The notes under the pieces: generated by a model
Told to the model about the DNA's origin: nothing
Databases searched by the model: none
Seen by the model: the letters and a program-made list of their open reading frames with translations, nothing else
Program-made: the position numbers and the translations under genes
Assembly (NCBI GenBank): GCA_963761435.1
Contig: CAVXHJ010000010.1
Location: 682,001-746,000, forward strand
Direction of reading: 5' to 3'
DNA: 64,000 nucleotides
From: Roseiarcus sp963761435
GTDB taxonomy: Bacteria; Pseudomonadota; Alphaproteobacteria; Rhizobiales; Beijerinckiaceae
Part shown: positions 29,363 to 37,772 of the stretch, piece after piece
Numbering within the stretch: the first letter of the stretch is position 1
Layout: each line of letters begins with the position of its first letter

Positions 29363-30922
29363 GGCTGCGGTCCCGCAGCCGCTGCGGCGTCTGCTTCCGC
29401 ACCGATGTTGAGCGCGCTGCTGATGAGCGCGCGCTCGGTGATTTCGGACCCGCTCAGCACCCGCTTGATCGCGCCGTCATAGAGCACGAGCGCGCGGTCG
29501 CAGCAGCCGATCAGTTCGTCATAGTCGGTCGTATAGAAGACGATCGCGGCGCCGGCGTCGGCGAGGCGGCGCAGGAGCACATAGATCTCCTGCTTGGTGC
29601 CGACGTCGATGCCGCGCGTCGGATCGTTGAGCAGGATGATCCGCGGCTCGGCCATCAGCCATTTGGCGATCACGACCTTCTGCTGATTGCCGCCCGAGAG
29701 CGAGCCCGCCGGCGCGTCGGTTCCCGCCATATGGATCTCGAGAAGGTCGACCATCTCGGCGACCAGCTTATTCTCACGCGCCGCGTCGACCACCCCGCCC
29801 CTCGACACCCGCCCAAGCGCGGCGAAGGAGAGGTTCTCGCGCACCGACATCGGCAGCATCAACCCCTCGGTCTTGCGATCCTCGGGGATCAGCGCCATGC
29901 CGATCGACTTCGCTTTCGCGGCATGCGGAACTCGAAGGAGAAACCGGCGCTCCCGCAACTCGTATCTCGCCCGAAACGCCGCGCAGGACGCCGAACAGCG
30001 CCAGCAGCAATTCCCGCTGGCCCTGCCCGTCAAGGCCGCCGAGGCCGACGACTTCGCCTGCCTGGGCGGTGAACGAAATGTCGCGCAGCCGGTCCGTCCA
30101 GCTCAGGTTCCTGACCTCGAGGAGCGGCGCCGCGCCGTTGCCTCGCGCGGCCGGCTTCGGCGGAAAGACGTGGCTATATTCGCGCCCGATCATCATCTCG
30201 ACGACCTCGCTGTCGGACTTGGTTCCCGCGGCGTAGGTCGCGACATTGGCGCCGTTTCTGAACACCGTGCATTCGTCGGCGAGCTCGGCGATTTCGTGCA
30301 TGCGGTGGGAGATGAACAGGAGCGCGAGCCCCTCCTGGCGCAGGCGCTTCAGGACCACGAACACCTTCGCGACGTCGGCCGCGGTCAAGGCCGAGGTCGC
30401 CTCGTCGAGAATGAGGACGCGCGGCTTGCGCGCCAGAGCCTTGGCGATCTCCACCATCTGGCGGCGCGAGAGCGGCAGGTCCTTGACCAGGGCCATCGGA
30501 TGGATGTTGGGCGCCCCTGCGCGCACCAAGGCTTCTTCAGCGATTCGGCGCTGTGCGCGCCGGTCGATCAATCCGAACCGGCGCGGCGGGTTGGAGATGG
30601 CGATATTGTCCGCCACCGAGAGCTCGGGAACGAGCGAGAGCTCCTGGAAGATACAGACAATTCCCGCGCGATTGGCCGCAGCCGGCGCATTGAAGGCAAC
30701 TTCCGCCCCGTCGAGGACGATGCGCCCGGAATCTGGCGCGACGACCCCCGCAAGAATCTTGATCAGCGTCGATTTGCCCGCGCCGTTCTCGCCGAGAATG
30801 GCGTAAATCCGGCCGGCGAATACGGTGAGGTCCGCATTGGCGAGCGCCCGCACGCCCCCATAGCGCTTGGAAACCCCCTCCATGCGCAAAATCGGCGAGG
30901 CTGTCGGCCCCAGTTGCGTCAC
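29359..30922 (-). CDS. Sugar ABC transporter ATPase, RbsA/MglA type (one-base frameshift in sequence)
   Basis: Two ABC cassettes in tandem. First: Walker A GENGAGKST, signature LSRRQMVEIAKAL (a variant of LSGGQ) and Walker B VLILDEATSA. Second: degenerate Walker A region GLGGLDGQGQRE, signature LSGGNQQKVVIAKWL and IILLNDPTRGID, typical for this class. The frame breaks at about 29929: GAGTTCCG must lose one T to give SSPHAAKAKSIGMALIPEDR. Corrected length is 520 residues. GTG 30922, with GAGG nine bases upstream, is preferred over TTG 30943. Confidence 0.9.
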
Positions 30923-30982
30923 GCCGCCAAACCTCGCCCGCAAAGAACTACAGAAGAAACAAAAGGCTCACGATTCGGCGGC

Positions 30983-31009
30983 CCGTCGCGGAGCAGCGTG
31001 CTCCGCGAC
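30983..31009 (-). promoter_or_regulatory. Perfect 12-bp hairpin between binding-protein and ATPase genes
   Basis: CGTCGCGGAGCA and TGCTCCGCGACG are separated by three bases, just after the binding-protein stop. Such hairpins commonly protect the upstream mRNA and reduce read-through, giving more binding protein than transporter. No T-run follows, so it is not a simple terminator. Confidence 0.6.
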
Positions 31010-31028
31010 GTCCGCGCTGTCGACTGGG

Positions 31029-32168
31029 CTACTTGTTTTCCTTGGACTGTCCCATGATCTCCTGCGCCGTGAAATTGATGTTGCAGGTCGGGAAGGAATT
31101 GCCGACGAAGAAGTTGTCGGACTGGGCGGCGTAGTAGTTCTCCCCATCCTTGAAGTTCGGATCCTCCGCCGTGGCCAGCGGCAGCTTGACCGACTGCGGC
31201 ACGACCTGCCCTTCAAGCGCGGCGATCGCCGTCTTGATCGCGACCGCGACCTGCGCCGGGCCGGTGCCGCCCGACGAGCATTTCAGGCCCTGATCGGCCA
31301 ACTTGGCGCAGAATTTGCGGAAGCCGTTCTCAGTCTCGCCGCCGAACGGGACCATCGGATGCTTGGCGTCGAGCATCGCCTGCACGACGCCGGTGTCGCC
31401 GCCCTGCGCCGTGATGCCGTCGAAATGCTTCTGCACCGCAATCGCGTCCGCGCTAACCTTCTGCGCGGTCGGATCGTCCCACTTGCCGTAAACTTCGACG
31501 ACATCCCACTTCTTCCCGGTCGCGTCGAGCGCCTCGTGAATGCCGTCGTGACGGTCGCGATCGACGGACGTGCCGGATACGCCCCGCACTTCGAGAACCT
31601 TGCCGCCATTGGGGATATGGCTCGCAAGCCACTTGCCCCAATAGACGCCAAGGCCCTTCTGGTCGACGTCGACGTTGATGGCGTCTTCGCTGTCGAGAAT
31701 GTTGTCGAAGGCGACAAGCACCACGCCCGCGTCGTTAGCGCGCTTGATCACGGGCTTGAACGCCGACGGGTTCTGAGCGTTGACGACGATCGCATCGAAG
31801 CCGGAATCGATGAAATTGTTGATCGCCGCGATCTGCGCCGCAACGTCCTCGCCGGTCGAAACGACCTTGAACTCTTTCAGCTTGGCGGCGACGTCGGGCT
31901 GCGCCGCGTAGGCCTTGGCCGTCTGGATCATCTGAATGCGCCAGGTGTTGGCGATGAACCCGTTGGCGAGCGCGATGCGGAACGGCCCCTTCTTGGCCGG
32001 GTACTTGAAGAACTTGGTCTTGTCGGTCCACGGCACGAAGCAGTTCGGCTCCGCGGAGGGTCCTGACACGACCTCGGGTCCGGCGGCGTAGGCGGGCGCG
32101 GAGAATGCGCAAGCTGCGGTGATCATGCCGCAGGCTGCGGCGATGGCGGCAAAGCGATGATGACTCAT
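31029..32168 (-). CDS. Periplasmic sugar-binding protein of ABC transporter
   Basis: 379 residues with a signal peptide (AAIAAACGMITAACAFSAPAYA) and a RbsB-type type-1 periplasmic fold: FRIALANGFIANTWRIQM, FDAIVVNAQNPSAFKPVI, ITAQGGDTGVVQAMLDAKHP. First gene of a four-gene minus-strand operon with the ATPase and two permeases. GGGAGGAAG stands at good spacing before the ATG at 32168. A cysteine in the mature N-terminus and one near residue 285 could pair. Ligand unknown. Confidence 0.92.
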   Translation of the reverse strand: MSHHRFAAIAAACGMITAACAFSAPAYAAGPEVVSGPSAEPNCFVPWTDKTKFFKYPAKKGPFRIALANGFIANTWRIQMIQTAKAYAAQPDVAAKLKEFKVVSTGEDVAAQIAAINNFIDSGFDAIVVNAQNPSAFKPVIKRANDAGVVLVAFDNILDSEDAINVDVDQKGLGVYWGKWLASHIPNGGKVLEVRGVSGTSVDRDRHDGIHEALDATGKKWDVVEVYGKWDDPTAQKVSADAIAVQKHFDGITAQGGDTGVVQAMLDAKHPMVPFGGETENGFRKFCAKLADQGLKCSSGGTGPAQVAVAIKTAIAALEGQVVPQSVKLPLATAEDPNFKDGENYYAAQSDNFFVGNSFPTCNINFTAQEIMGQSKENK

Positions 32169-32511
32169 GGTCTTCCTCCCGAGTGTTTTTGATCGGCCCC
32201 ACGGCCGGCCGATGAGAACCGGCTGCCATCGAAGGCCAATCTTGTCGTCCGCGCAACCGTCAAGCACGCCAACTTGTCCGGAGTATGAACCCGGCCAGAT
32301 TTGATCGGCTTTCCGCCGCGCTGACATGTCAGTATAGCGGAGGGGCGCCCTCGTACACAAGTCCGTGAACGGACGCATCGGCGGCCCCGAGCCGCCAAAA
32401 TGCGGGCTCGCTCCGCCCGGCCGCCGCTTTGGACTTGCCGCCGCCATGCTAGACGCTTTCGCCGTGACCCGCGCGCCCCTCCGGCTGGGCTGCGTTCACG
32501 AGGAGGCAAGG

Positions 32512-32923
32512 ATGGCGACAGTCAAACTCTGGACCGACGCGGAAGCGGAAGCGCACCCGAAGGTCAAGGCGGTCTTCGACGATATCCGGGCGACACGGAA
32601 GTCGGACTTCGTCAACAATTTCTGGCGCGGACTCGCCAACCAGCCCGAAATCCCTCGAGCGCGCCTGGAGCGCGGTGAAAGCGGTGATGGGCGCGCCCGG
32701 ACCGCTCGACCCGCTCACGCGCGAACTGATCTACATCGCCGTTTCGATCACGAACAAGTGCTCCTATTGCATCCATTCGCATACGGCCGCGGCCCGCGCG
32801 AAGGGAATGACCGACGCGCAATATTCCGATTTTCTCGCTGTCGTCGGCATGGCCTCGCAGACGAACGCTCTGGTGACGGGCCTGCAATTGCCGGTCGACG
32901 CGGAATTCCTCATCGAGAGCTGA
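32512..32923 (+). CDS. Carboxymuconolactone decarboxylase/AhpD-like protein (one-base frameshift in sequence)
   Basis: About 136 residues after correction. The AhpD-type redox motif is NKCSYCIHSHTAA (CxxC plus His). The frame changes at 32652-32654: ATCCCTCGAG must lose one C to read EILERAWSAVKAVMGAPG. AGGAGGCAAGG precedes the ATG at 32512. Members act as peroxidase partners or have unknown roles; the CxxC points to a thiol-redox activity here rather than the decarboxylase. Confidence 0.82.
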
Positions 32924-32962
32924 ACACGAGGTCCCGGAGAATAGTGCGTTCACAAGGCGACG

Positions 32963-32995
32963 CCGTCATCGCGGGCGTGAGCCGAAGCAATCCAG
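32963..32995. repeat. Half copy of the GTCATCGCGAGCG-type dispersed repeat
   Basis: CGTCATCGCGGGCGTGAGCC followed by GAAGCAATCCAGG. It matches one arm of the fuller palindromic copy at 38849-38935 and relates to 52511-52636. Confidence 0.6.
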
Positions 32996-33014
32996 GCGAA
33001 CGGAGAGGCGGCGA

Positions 33015-33050
33015 CAAAAAAGGCCCGCCGGATCGCTCCACGCGGGCCTT
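33015..33050 (-). terminator. Rho-independent terminator of rpsA
   Basis: On the minus strand AAGGCCCGC and GCGGGCCTT form a strong stem with a 13-base loop, followed by TTTTTTG. It starts 28 bp past the rpsA stop. Confidence 0.85.
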
Positions 33051-33077
33051 GGCCTTGAGAGTCCTGAGACGAGCGGC

Positions 33078-34817
33078 TTACTTCGCCTTCTCGCCCTTGT
33101 CGCGAGCTTTCAGCGCCGCGCCGAGGATGTCGCCGAGCGACGCGCCCGAGTCGGCCGAGCCATATTGCGCGATCGCCTCCTTCTCCTCGGCGACTTCGAG
33201 CGCCTTGATGGAGACGGCCACTTTCCGCGCGCGGCGGTCGAACTGGGTGATGCGGGCGTCGACCTTCTCGCCGACCGAGAAGCGCTCGGGGCGCTGGTCG
33301 CCGCGATCGCGGGCAAGCTCGTTGCGCTTGATGAAGGCAGTGAGGTCGGTGCCGGCGATCTTGACCTCGATGCCGCCGTCCTTCACCTCGACCACCTCGC
33401 AGGTCACCACCGAGCCCTTGCGCAACTCGCCTTCCGCGCCGCCCTCCTCGCCTGTCTTCTTGGCCGCGAACGGATCATTCGCCAGCTGCTTGACGCCGAT
33501 GGCGATGCGCTCCTTCTCGACGTCGACGTCGAGAACCTTGGCTTTGACCGTGTCGCCTTTCTTGTAGTCCTCGATCGCCTGCTCGCCCGGACGCGACCAG
33601 TCGAGATCGCTGAGATGGACCATGCCGTCGACGTCGCCGTCGAGGCCGACGAACAGGCCGAACTCGGTCTTGTTCTTGACCTCGCCCTCGACGGTCGAGC
33701 CGATCGGGTGCTTCTCTGCGAAAGCCTCCCACGGGTTCTGCAGCGTCTGCTTGAGGCCGAGGGATATGCGCCGCTTGGCGGCGTCGACCTCGAGCACCTG
33801 GACCTCGACCTCCTGGCTCGTGGAGACGATCTTGCCGGGATGGACGTTCTTCTTGGTCCAGGACATTTCCGAGACGTGGATGAGGCCCTCGATGCCCGGC
33901 TCGAGCTCGACGAACGCGCCGTAGTCGGCGATGTTCGTCACGCGGCCCTTGAGCTTCTGGCCGACGCTGTAGCGCGTCTCGATGTTCGACCACGGATCTT
34001 CCTGCAACTGCTTCATGCCGAGCGAGATGCGGTGGGTCTCGTGGTTGATCTTGATGATCCTGACCTTGACCTGCTGGCCGATGGTCAGGACTTCGCTCGG
34101 ATGATTGACGCGCCGCCAGGCGATGTCGGTCACGTGCAGGAGGCCGTCGATCCCGCCGAGATCGACGAACGCGCCGTAGTCGGTGAGGTTCTTCACCGTG
34201 CCGTCGATGACCTGGCCTTCGGCGAGGTTGGCGACGATCTCGTGGCGCTGCTCGGCGCGGCTCTCCTCGAGCACGGTGCGGCGGGAGACAACGATGTTGC
34301 CGCGGCGCCGGTCCATTTTCAGGATCTGGAACGGCTGGGGAATGTTCATCAGCGGCCCCACGTCGCGAACGGGGCGAATGTCGACCTGGCTCCGCGGCAG
34401 GAAGGCGACGGCGCCATCGAGGTCGACGGTGAAGCCGCCTTTGACCTGGTTGAAGATGACCCCTTCGACCTTCTCGTTCTTCTCGAACGCCTGCTCGAGC
34501 TTGACCCAGCTCTCCTCGCGCCTCGCCTTGTCGCGCGAGATGACCGCCTCGCCGAGCGCGTTCTCGATCCGCTCGAGATAGACCTCGACCTCGTCGCCGA
34601 GGCCCGGCGCGGGATCGCGGCCGTGATTGGTGAATTCCTTGAGGGCGACGCGCCCTTCCGTCTTCAGGCCGACGTCGATGACGGCCATGTCCTTTTCGAT
34701 CGCGACGACCTTGCCCTTGACGACCGTTCCTTCGAACGCTTCGTCCTCGCCGTAGGTCTCGTTCAATAGCGCGGTGAAATCCTCGCGCGTGGGCGCAAAG
34801 GTCTGAGTGGAAGCCAT
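33078..34817 (-). CDS. rpsA: 30S ribosomal protein S1
   Basis: 579 residues with six consecutive S1 RNA-binding domains, the alphaproteobacterial form. Repeated marks include DYGAFVDLGGIDGLLHVTDI, DYGAFVELEPGIEGLIHVSE and EFGLFVGLDGDVDGMVHLSD. S1 binds mRNA leaders on the ribosome. In many relatives cmk lies directly upstream; here a 287-bp gap with no visible gene separates it from the 2H phosphoesterase gene. A strong terminator follows. Confidence 0.98.
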   Translation of the reverse strand: MASTQTFAPTREDFTALLNETYGEDEAFEGTVVKGKVVAIEKDMAVIDVGLKTEGRVALKEFTNHGRDPAPGLGDEVEVYLERIENALGEAVISRDKARREESWVKLEQAFEKNEKVEGVIFNQVKGGFTVDLDGAVAFLPRSQVDIRPVRDVGPLMNIPQPFQILKMDRRRGNIVVSRRTVLEESRAEQRHEIVANLAEGQVIDGTVKNLTDYGAFVDLGGIDGLLHVTDIAWRRVNHPSEVLTIGQQVKVRIIKINHETHRISLGMKQLQEDPWSNIETRYSVGQKLKGRVTNIADYGAFVELEPGIEGLIHVSEMSWTKKNVHPGKIVSTSQEVEVQVLEVDAAKRRISLGLKQTLQNPWEAFAEKHPIGSTVEGEVKNKTEFGLFVGLDGDVDGMVHLSDLDWSRPGEQAIEDYKKGDTVKAKVLDVDVEKERIAIGVKQLANDPFAAKKTGEEGGAEGELRKGSVVTCEVVEVKDGGIEVKIAGTDLTAFIKRNELARDRGDQRPERFSVGEKVDARITQFDRRARKVAVSIKALEVAEEKEAIAQYGSADSGASLGDILGAALKARDKGEKAK

Positions 34818-35104
34818 TGGTTCTCCTGGAATGCCCTATGCGGGCGGCGCCGGCTTTGGGTTCGAGTTGACGTTCAGGCGTCCGCCGGTCGGAGAGGGCC
34901 GCGTTTGATTTCGCGCGGCGCCTGTCGCCGCCTCATCGGCGGGCCGGCGCATATCGGCCGACGACGGAAACCCGGGGTTAAGCGCCATATGGGAAGCCCG
35001 TATCGCGCGCGCCACCCGCTAGCAGGAAAGAACGCACGGCGCAAGGAGCAAAGCGCCGGTTTCGGCGGCTGTTCCGCGCGACAATGGGCGGGGCGCGAAT
35101 GCGT

Positions 35105-35827
35105 TCAGCGCGTCAGCGACAATTCCCGGAGTTTCTTGCGCGCCGAGCCGTAAGTCCCAAGCTGGTAGACCGACGCGCCGACCGGCGAGAACGTGAAGCT
35201 CGCGACCGGCTCGGCGAGCATCTTGTCGAGGTAGGCTTGGGTCGCAATGCCAATCGTGACATGCGGATTGAACTTGTCGCCGGCGGCGACCGTGACGAAA
35301 TCGGCCACATAGTCGATCAGCCCAGGCTGAATGTCGCGGCCCCCGTCGCTCGATACGAACGCGGCGGCCGTCCCGTTCCTGTCGACGAAAGGCGCAACCG
35401 CCTCCAAAAGCTCCCGTTGCAGCCGGAGCAAATCCTCCGTCCGCTCAACCACAATGCCGGCGATGCCGTCCGGGGGCACCGGGATATAGTAATATTTGAA
35501 CGCTCTCAGCTTCCACTCCGCCACTCTCTCCTTGATCAGAACCTTGTCGGAAGCGGCGTAGGCCTTGCTGAGCTCGGCGGCGCGGACGAACTGCTGCACC
35601 AGCGTGAGATGCGGGTGATGCGTCGCGTCCAGGGTGAAGCCTTTCGGATAGACCTTGAGCAGCCGCGCGTTGTCGGCTCGGGCGTGGCGAACCATCGTAG
35701 CGTCGGGTTCGAGCGCGATGTCGATGGCGGTGAGCCGATGATCCTGAGCGGAGGACATCCCAATCGAGCCGGGCGCCGGCCGCAGGGGCATGCTGAACGC
35801 TTCCGCGACTTTCGAGTCCTTGCGCAC
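35105..35827 (-). CDS. 2H phosphoesterase (2'-5' RNA ligase-like)
   Basis: About 240 residues. Two HxT-type motifs spaced as in the 2H superfamily: HHPHLTLVQ (about residue 68) and FNPHVTIGIA (about residue 189). These histidines form the catalytic pair in cyclic-phosphodiesterase and RNA-ligase members. The family's natural substrates are mostly RNA or nucleotide 2',3'-cyclic phosphates; this protein's own is unknown. Candidate starts are ATG 35827 and the internal Met at residue 24. Confidence 0.72.
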   Translation of the reverse strand: MRKDSKVAEAFSMPLRPAPGSIGMSSAQDHRLTAIDIALEPDATMVRHARADNARLLKVYPKGFTLDATHHPHLTLVQQFVRAAELSKAYAASDKVLIKERVAEWKLRAFKYYYIPVPPDGIAGIVVERTEDLLRLQRELLEAVAPFVDRNGTAAAFVSSDGGRDIQPGLIDYVADFVTVAAGDKFNPHVTIGIATQAYLDKMLAEPVASFTFSPVGASVYQLGTYGSARKKLRELSLTR

Positions 35828-35929
35828 GCCGACCCCCTTCTGCTTCGCCAGAGAGCGCGTCTTACCGCTTACATTATCGGATTCACTTTTTTATTAACAC
35901 CAATTTCAAGACACGTTTGCGCGGTTTCA

Positions 35930-36080
35930 AGGGCCGCCTGCGCTCCGGCCGGGGCCTGTTGCTTTCTTTCGACGGCGCGCTGAGGCCGACGCTGTTCTGA
36001 TCCGGCCCGACGGCGACATCGCCTGGTCCGCCGGCGGCGCCCAACCGCTCGAAACCGCCCTCGCCCGGTGGTTCGGCTGA
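35930..36080 (+). pseudogene. C-terminal remnant of a FAD-dependent aromatic monooxygenase
   Basis: The plus strand encodes LRSGRGLLLSFDG and, in another frame, ADAVLIRPDGDIAWSAG up to LARWFG and a stop at 36078-36080. This is the pattern of the thioredoxin-like tail of PheA/TfdB-type flavoprotein hydroxylases. Nothing of the FAD domain is present upstream, and the two pieces are out of frame, so it is a remnant. Assignment is from memory of the tail motif and is moderate. Confidence 0.5.
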
Positions 36081-36180
36081 GCCCTGCGACCAGGCCCGCG
36101 AGAGGCTCGCGCGCTGCTTCATGGCTTCAATCAGAAAACAGTCTATTCAGTAACTTATGCCGGATATGCGACCCGTTACA

Positions 36181-36507
36181 TTAGCTCTTTCGCGCACGCG
36201 TCGCCGCCGCCTTGGCGGCGGCTTCTTTCCGGTGCGCCTGCGGGCGCGCGCCAAGCTCGCGCCAATCCGTCTCCGACAGGTCGACGTCATAATGCCTGGC
36301 CGCCTTTTCGATGTTGGCGAAGGCGAGCTCCCGATCGGCGCTGGAGACGTCCTCGACCTGGTCGAAGCGCGCAACCGCGTTGCGCACATGCTTCGCGTCG
36401 GTCAGAGGCTCCTTGCGCTGCTTCGGAAAGGCGAAGACGGAGTCCGGCAGGTCGCTTTGCTTCGTCAGCCGTCCGTGCTTCTCATGAGGCTTCCAGGTTG
36501 TTTGCAT
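36181..36507 (-). CDS. Small conserved DUF6582-like protein
   Basis: 108 residues, soluble, charged. LPDSVFAFPKQRKEPLTDAK followed by HVRNAVARFDQV is the conserved block of this short family; the tail is Lys/Ala/Arg-rich. Function is unknown; related sequences occur in phage and chromosomal settings. AAAGGAG lies about eight bases before the ATG. Confidence 0.75.
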   Translation of the reverse strand: MQTTWKPHEKHGRLTKQSDLPDSVFAFPKQRKEPLTDAKHVRNAVARFDQVEDVSSADRELAFANIEKAARHYDVDLSETDWRELGARPQAHRKEAAAKAAATRARKS

Positions 36508-36614
36508 GAGCGCCGCTCCTTTGCGTCATCAACGATAAACTTCGGCAAATCCTCTCCGGTTCCGGCGGCCCGGCGCAGAATCGCAGCGTCTTGTCTTTAC
36601 CCGACCACAATCAT

Positions 36615-36644
36615 ATGTATATACATGAAATTTCCGCGGGAAAT
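36615..36644. promoter_or_regulatory. Two adjacent palindromes before the truncated thiolase
   Basis: ATGTATATACAT (36615-36626) is a perfect 12-bp palindrome; ATTTCC-GCG-GGAAAT (36630-36644) follows three bases on. They end five bases before the thiolase ATG, a place where a repressor could block transcription or the leader could fold. No regulator gene is adjacent. Confidence 0.45.
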
Positions 36645-36648
36645 CTCC

Positions 36649-37026
36649 ATGAGCGCGCGCGACATCGTTCTCTGCCAGCCGGTCCGCACCGCGATCGGCG
36701 CCTATAATGGGACGCTCAAGGGCGTGCCCGCGACCGCCCTCGGCGCCGTGGTCGTCCGCGAGACCCTCCGCCGCGCCGGGCTCAGTCCAGGCGAAATCGG
36801 CTCGGTCGTGATGGGGAACGTCATACAGGCCGGCAACCGGATGAACCCGGCGCGGCAGGCTTCGATCGGCGGCGGCGTCGCCCACGGCCACCCGATCGGC
36901 GCGACTGGCGCCGTGCTCGTGACCCGGCTTCTCCATTCGATGAAGCGCGACGGCCTGCGCAAGGGCGTCGTCACGCTCTGCATCGGAGGCGGTCAGGGCA
37001 TAGCGCTCGCTCTCGAAGCGGCCTGA
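36649..37026 (+). pseudogene. Acetyl-CoA acetyltransferase with internal deletion
   Basis: 125 residues instead of about 390. Residues 1-75 match a thiolase N-terminus (QPVRTAIGAYNGTLKGVPAT, VIQAGNRMNPARQASIGGG) and then run directly into the C-terminus (AHGHPIGATGAVLVTRLLHS, CIGGGQGIALALE). The frame is kept across the junction. The missing middle holds the acyl-accepting Cys (normally near residue 88), so no thiolase activity is expected, although the C-terminal His and Cys remain. It could be a real deletion or an assembly collapse. Confidence 0.85.
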
Positions 37027-37030
37027 ACCC

Positions 37031-37402
37031 TTAGACGGTGGGCTCGAGTTCGCGGACCTCCTCGTCCGTGACGCAGATCAAGCCTTCGTTCACCTTGCGC
37101 AGCCCATCCAGGAAAATCGAAATATCCGCCTCCTGACCGCGGCGCTGCTCCTCCAGCGGCCTGAACCTGCCGCTATAGAATGCGTATTCGGCGCCTTGAA
37201 TCAGATAAGGAACAATTCCTTGCAACCTGAATGCAAGTTTCTCCTCGCGTTTGTCCGCGACCTTAAAATTGAATTCTACAATCTGCCTGATTTTGTAAAT
37301 TCGGCCTTCCCTCAGATATTCGTCGATAAAACGATTTACGACGCCGCCGATCGGTTGTGCGTTGATACAAACAATTTTTTGACCAACATACCAATCGCGC
37401 AT
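37031..37402 (-). CDS. Hypothetical small protein in AT-rich patch
   Basis: 123 residues, no membrane segment or signal. It opens MRDWYVGQKIVCINAQPIGG and continues REGRIYKIRQIVEF, a pattern resembling short proteins common in Rhizobiales of unknown role. GAGGAGAAGAAA precedes the ATG, an excellent ribosome site. The gene and about 160 bp upstream are clearly more AT-rich than the surroundings, hinting at transfer. Confidence 0.7.
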   Translation of the reverse strand: MRDWYVGQKIVCINAQPIGGVVNRFIDEYLREGRIYKIRQIVEFNFKVADKREEKLAFRLQGIVPYLIQGAEYAFYSGRFRPLEEQRRGQEADISIFLDGLRKVNEGLICVTDEEVRELEPTV

Positions 37403-37772
37403 TTTCTTCTCCTCGCATCCGGCAGATAATACTGCAGTTGCCGGTTGTTTCCCTTCCTGGTTTCAATATAAACACCGAAAATGAACATAGGCTGTCAATA
37501 TCGCGCCGATTATTAGCAAGCGCGGTCAATCTTGTTAAGCTCGTGTGACCGCTCCTTTTATAGTCTTGCTTCGTATTTTCGTCGCGGCAGGCAGCCTGCC
37601 GGGCAAACCCGAGAGCGCGTCGGGGCCGGGCTGCCGCCCGCCGCTGCAAGCCTGCCCTGACCTCCCCGATCAATGAAACGTGCGCCGCCCTGGGGTTGCT
37701 GGCGGGCCGCGACTGCCGCAGAAACCTCGACGGGGGCCCCGCGCAATCCGCCGGCCGACAGGAGCCGTTCAC
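37403..37772. other. AT-rich then GC-rich intergenic stretch, no gene seen
   Basis: The left 160 bp are AT-rich and likely hold the promoter of the minus-strand hypothetical gene. The rest returns to high GC and leads to the epimerase-like gene. I see no RNA gene or clear terminator. Confidence 0.5.

Noticed and set aside
33165..34769. 534-codon open frame opposite rpsA
   Set aside because: High-GC shadow frame; the minus strand encodes S1 with six clear domains.
34818..35104. Possible small gene upstream of rpsA (frame at 34905-35153)
   Set aside because: No ribosome site, Arg-rich product, and it runs into the 2H phosphoesterase gene.
35883..36122. 79-codon minus-strand frame
   Set aside because: Low-complexity basic product, and the opposite strand holds a recognisable monooxygenase tail.
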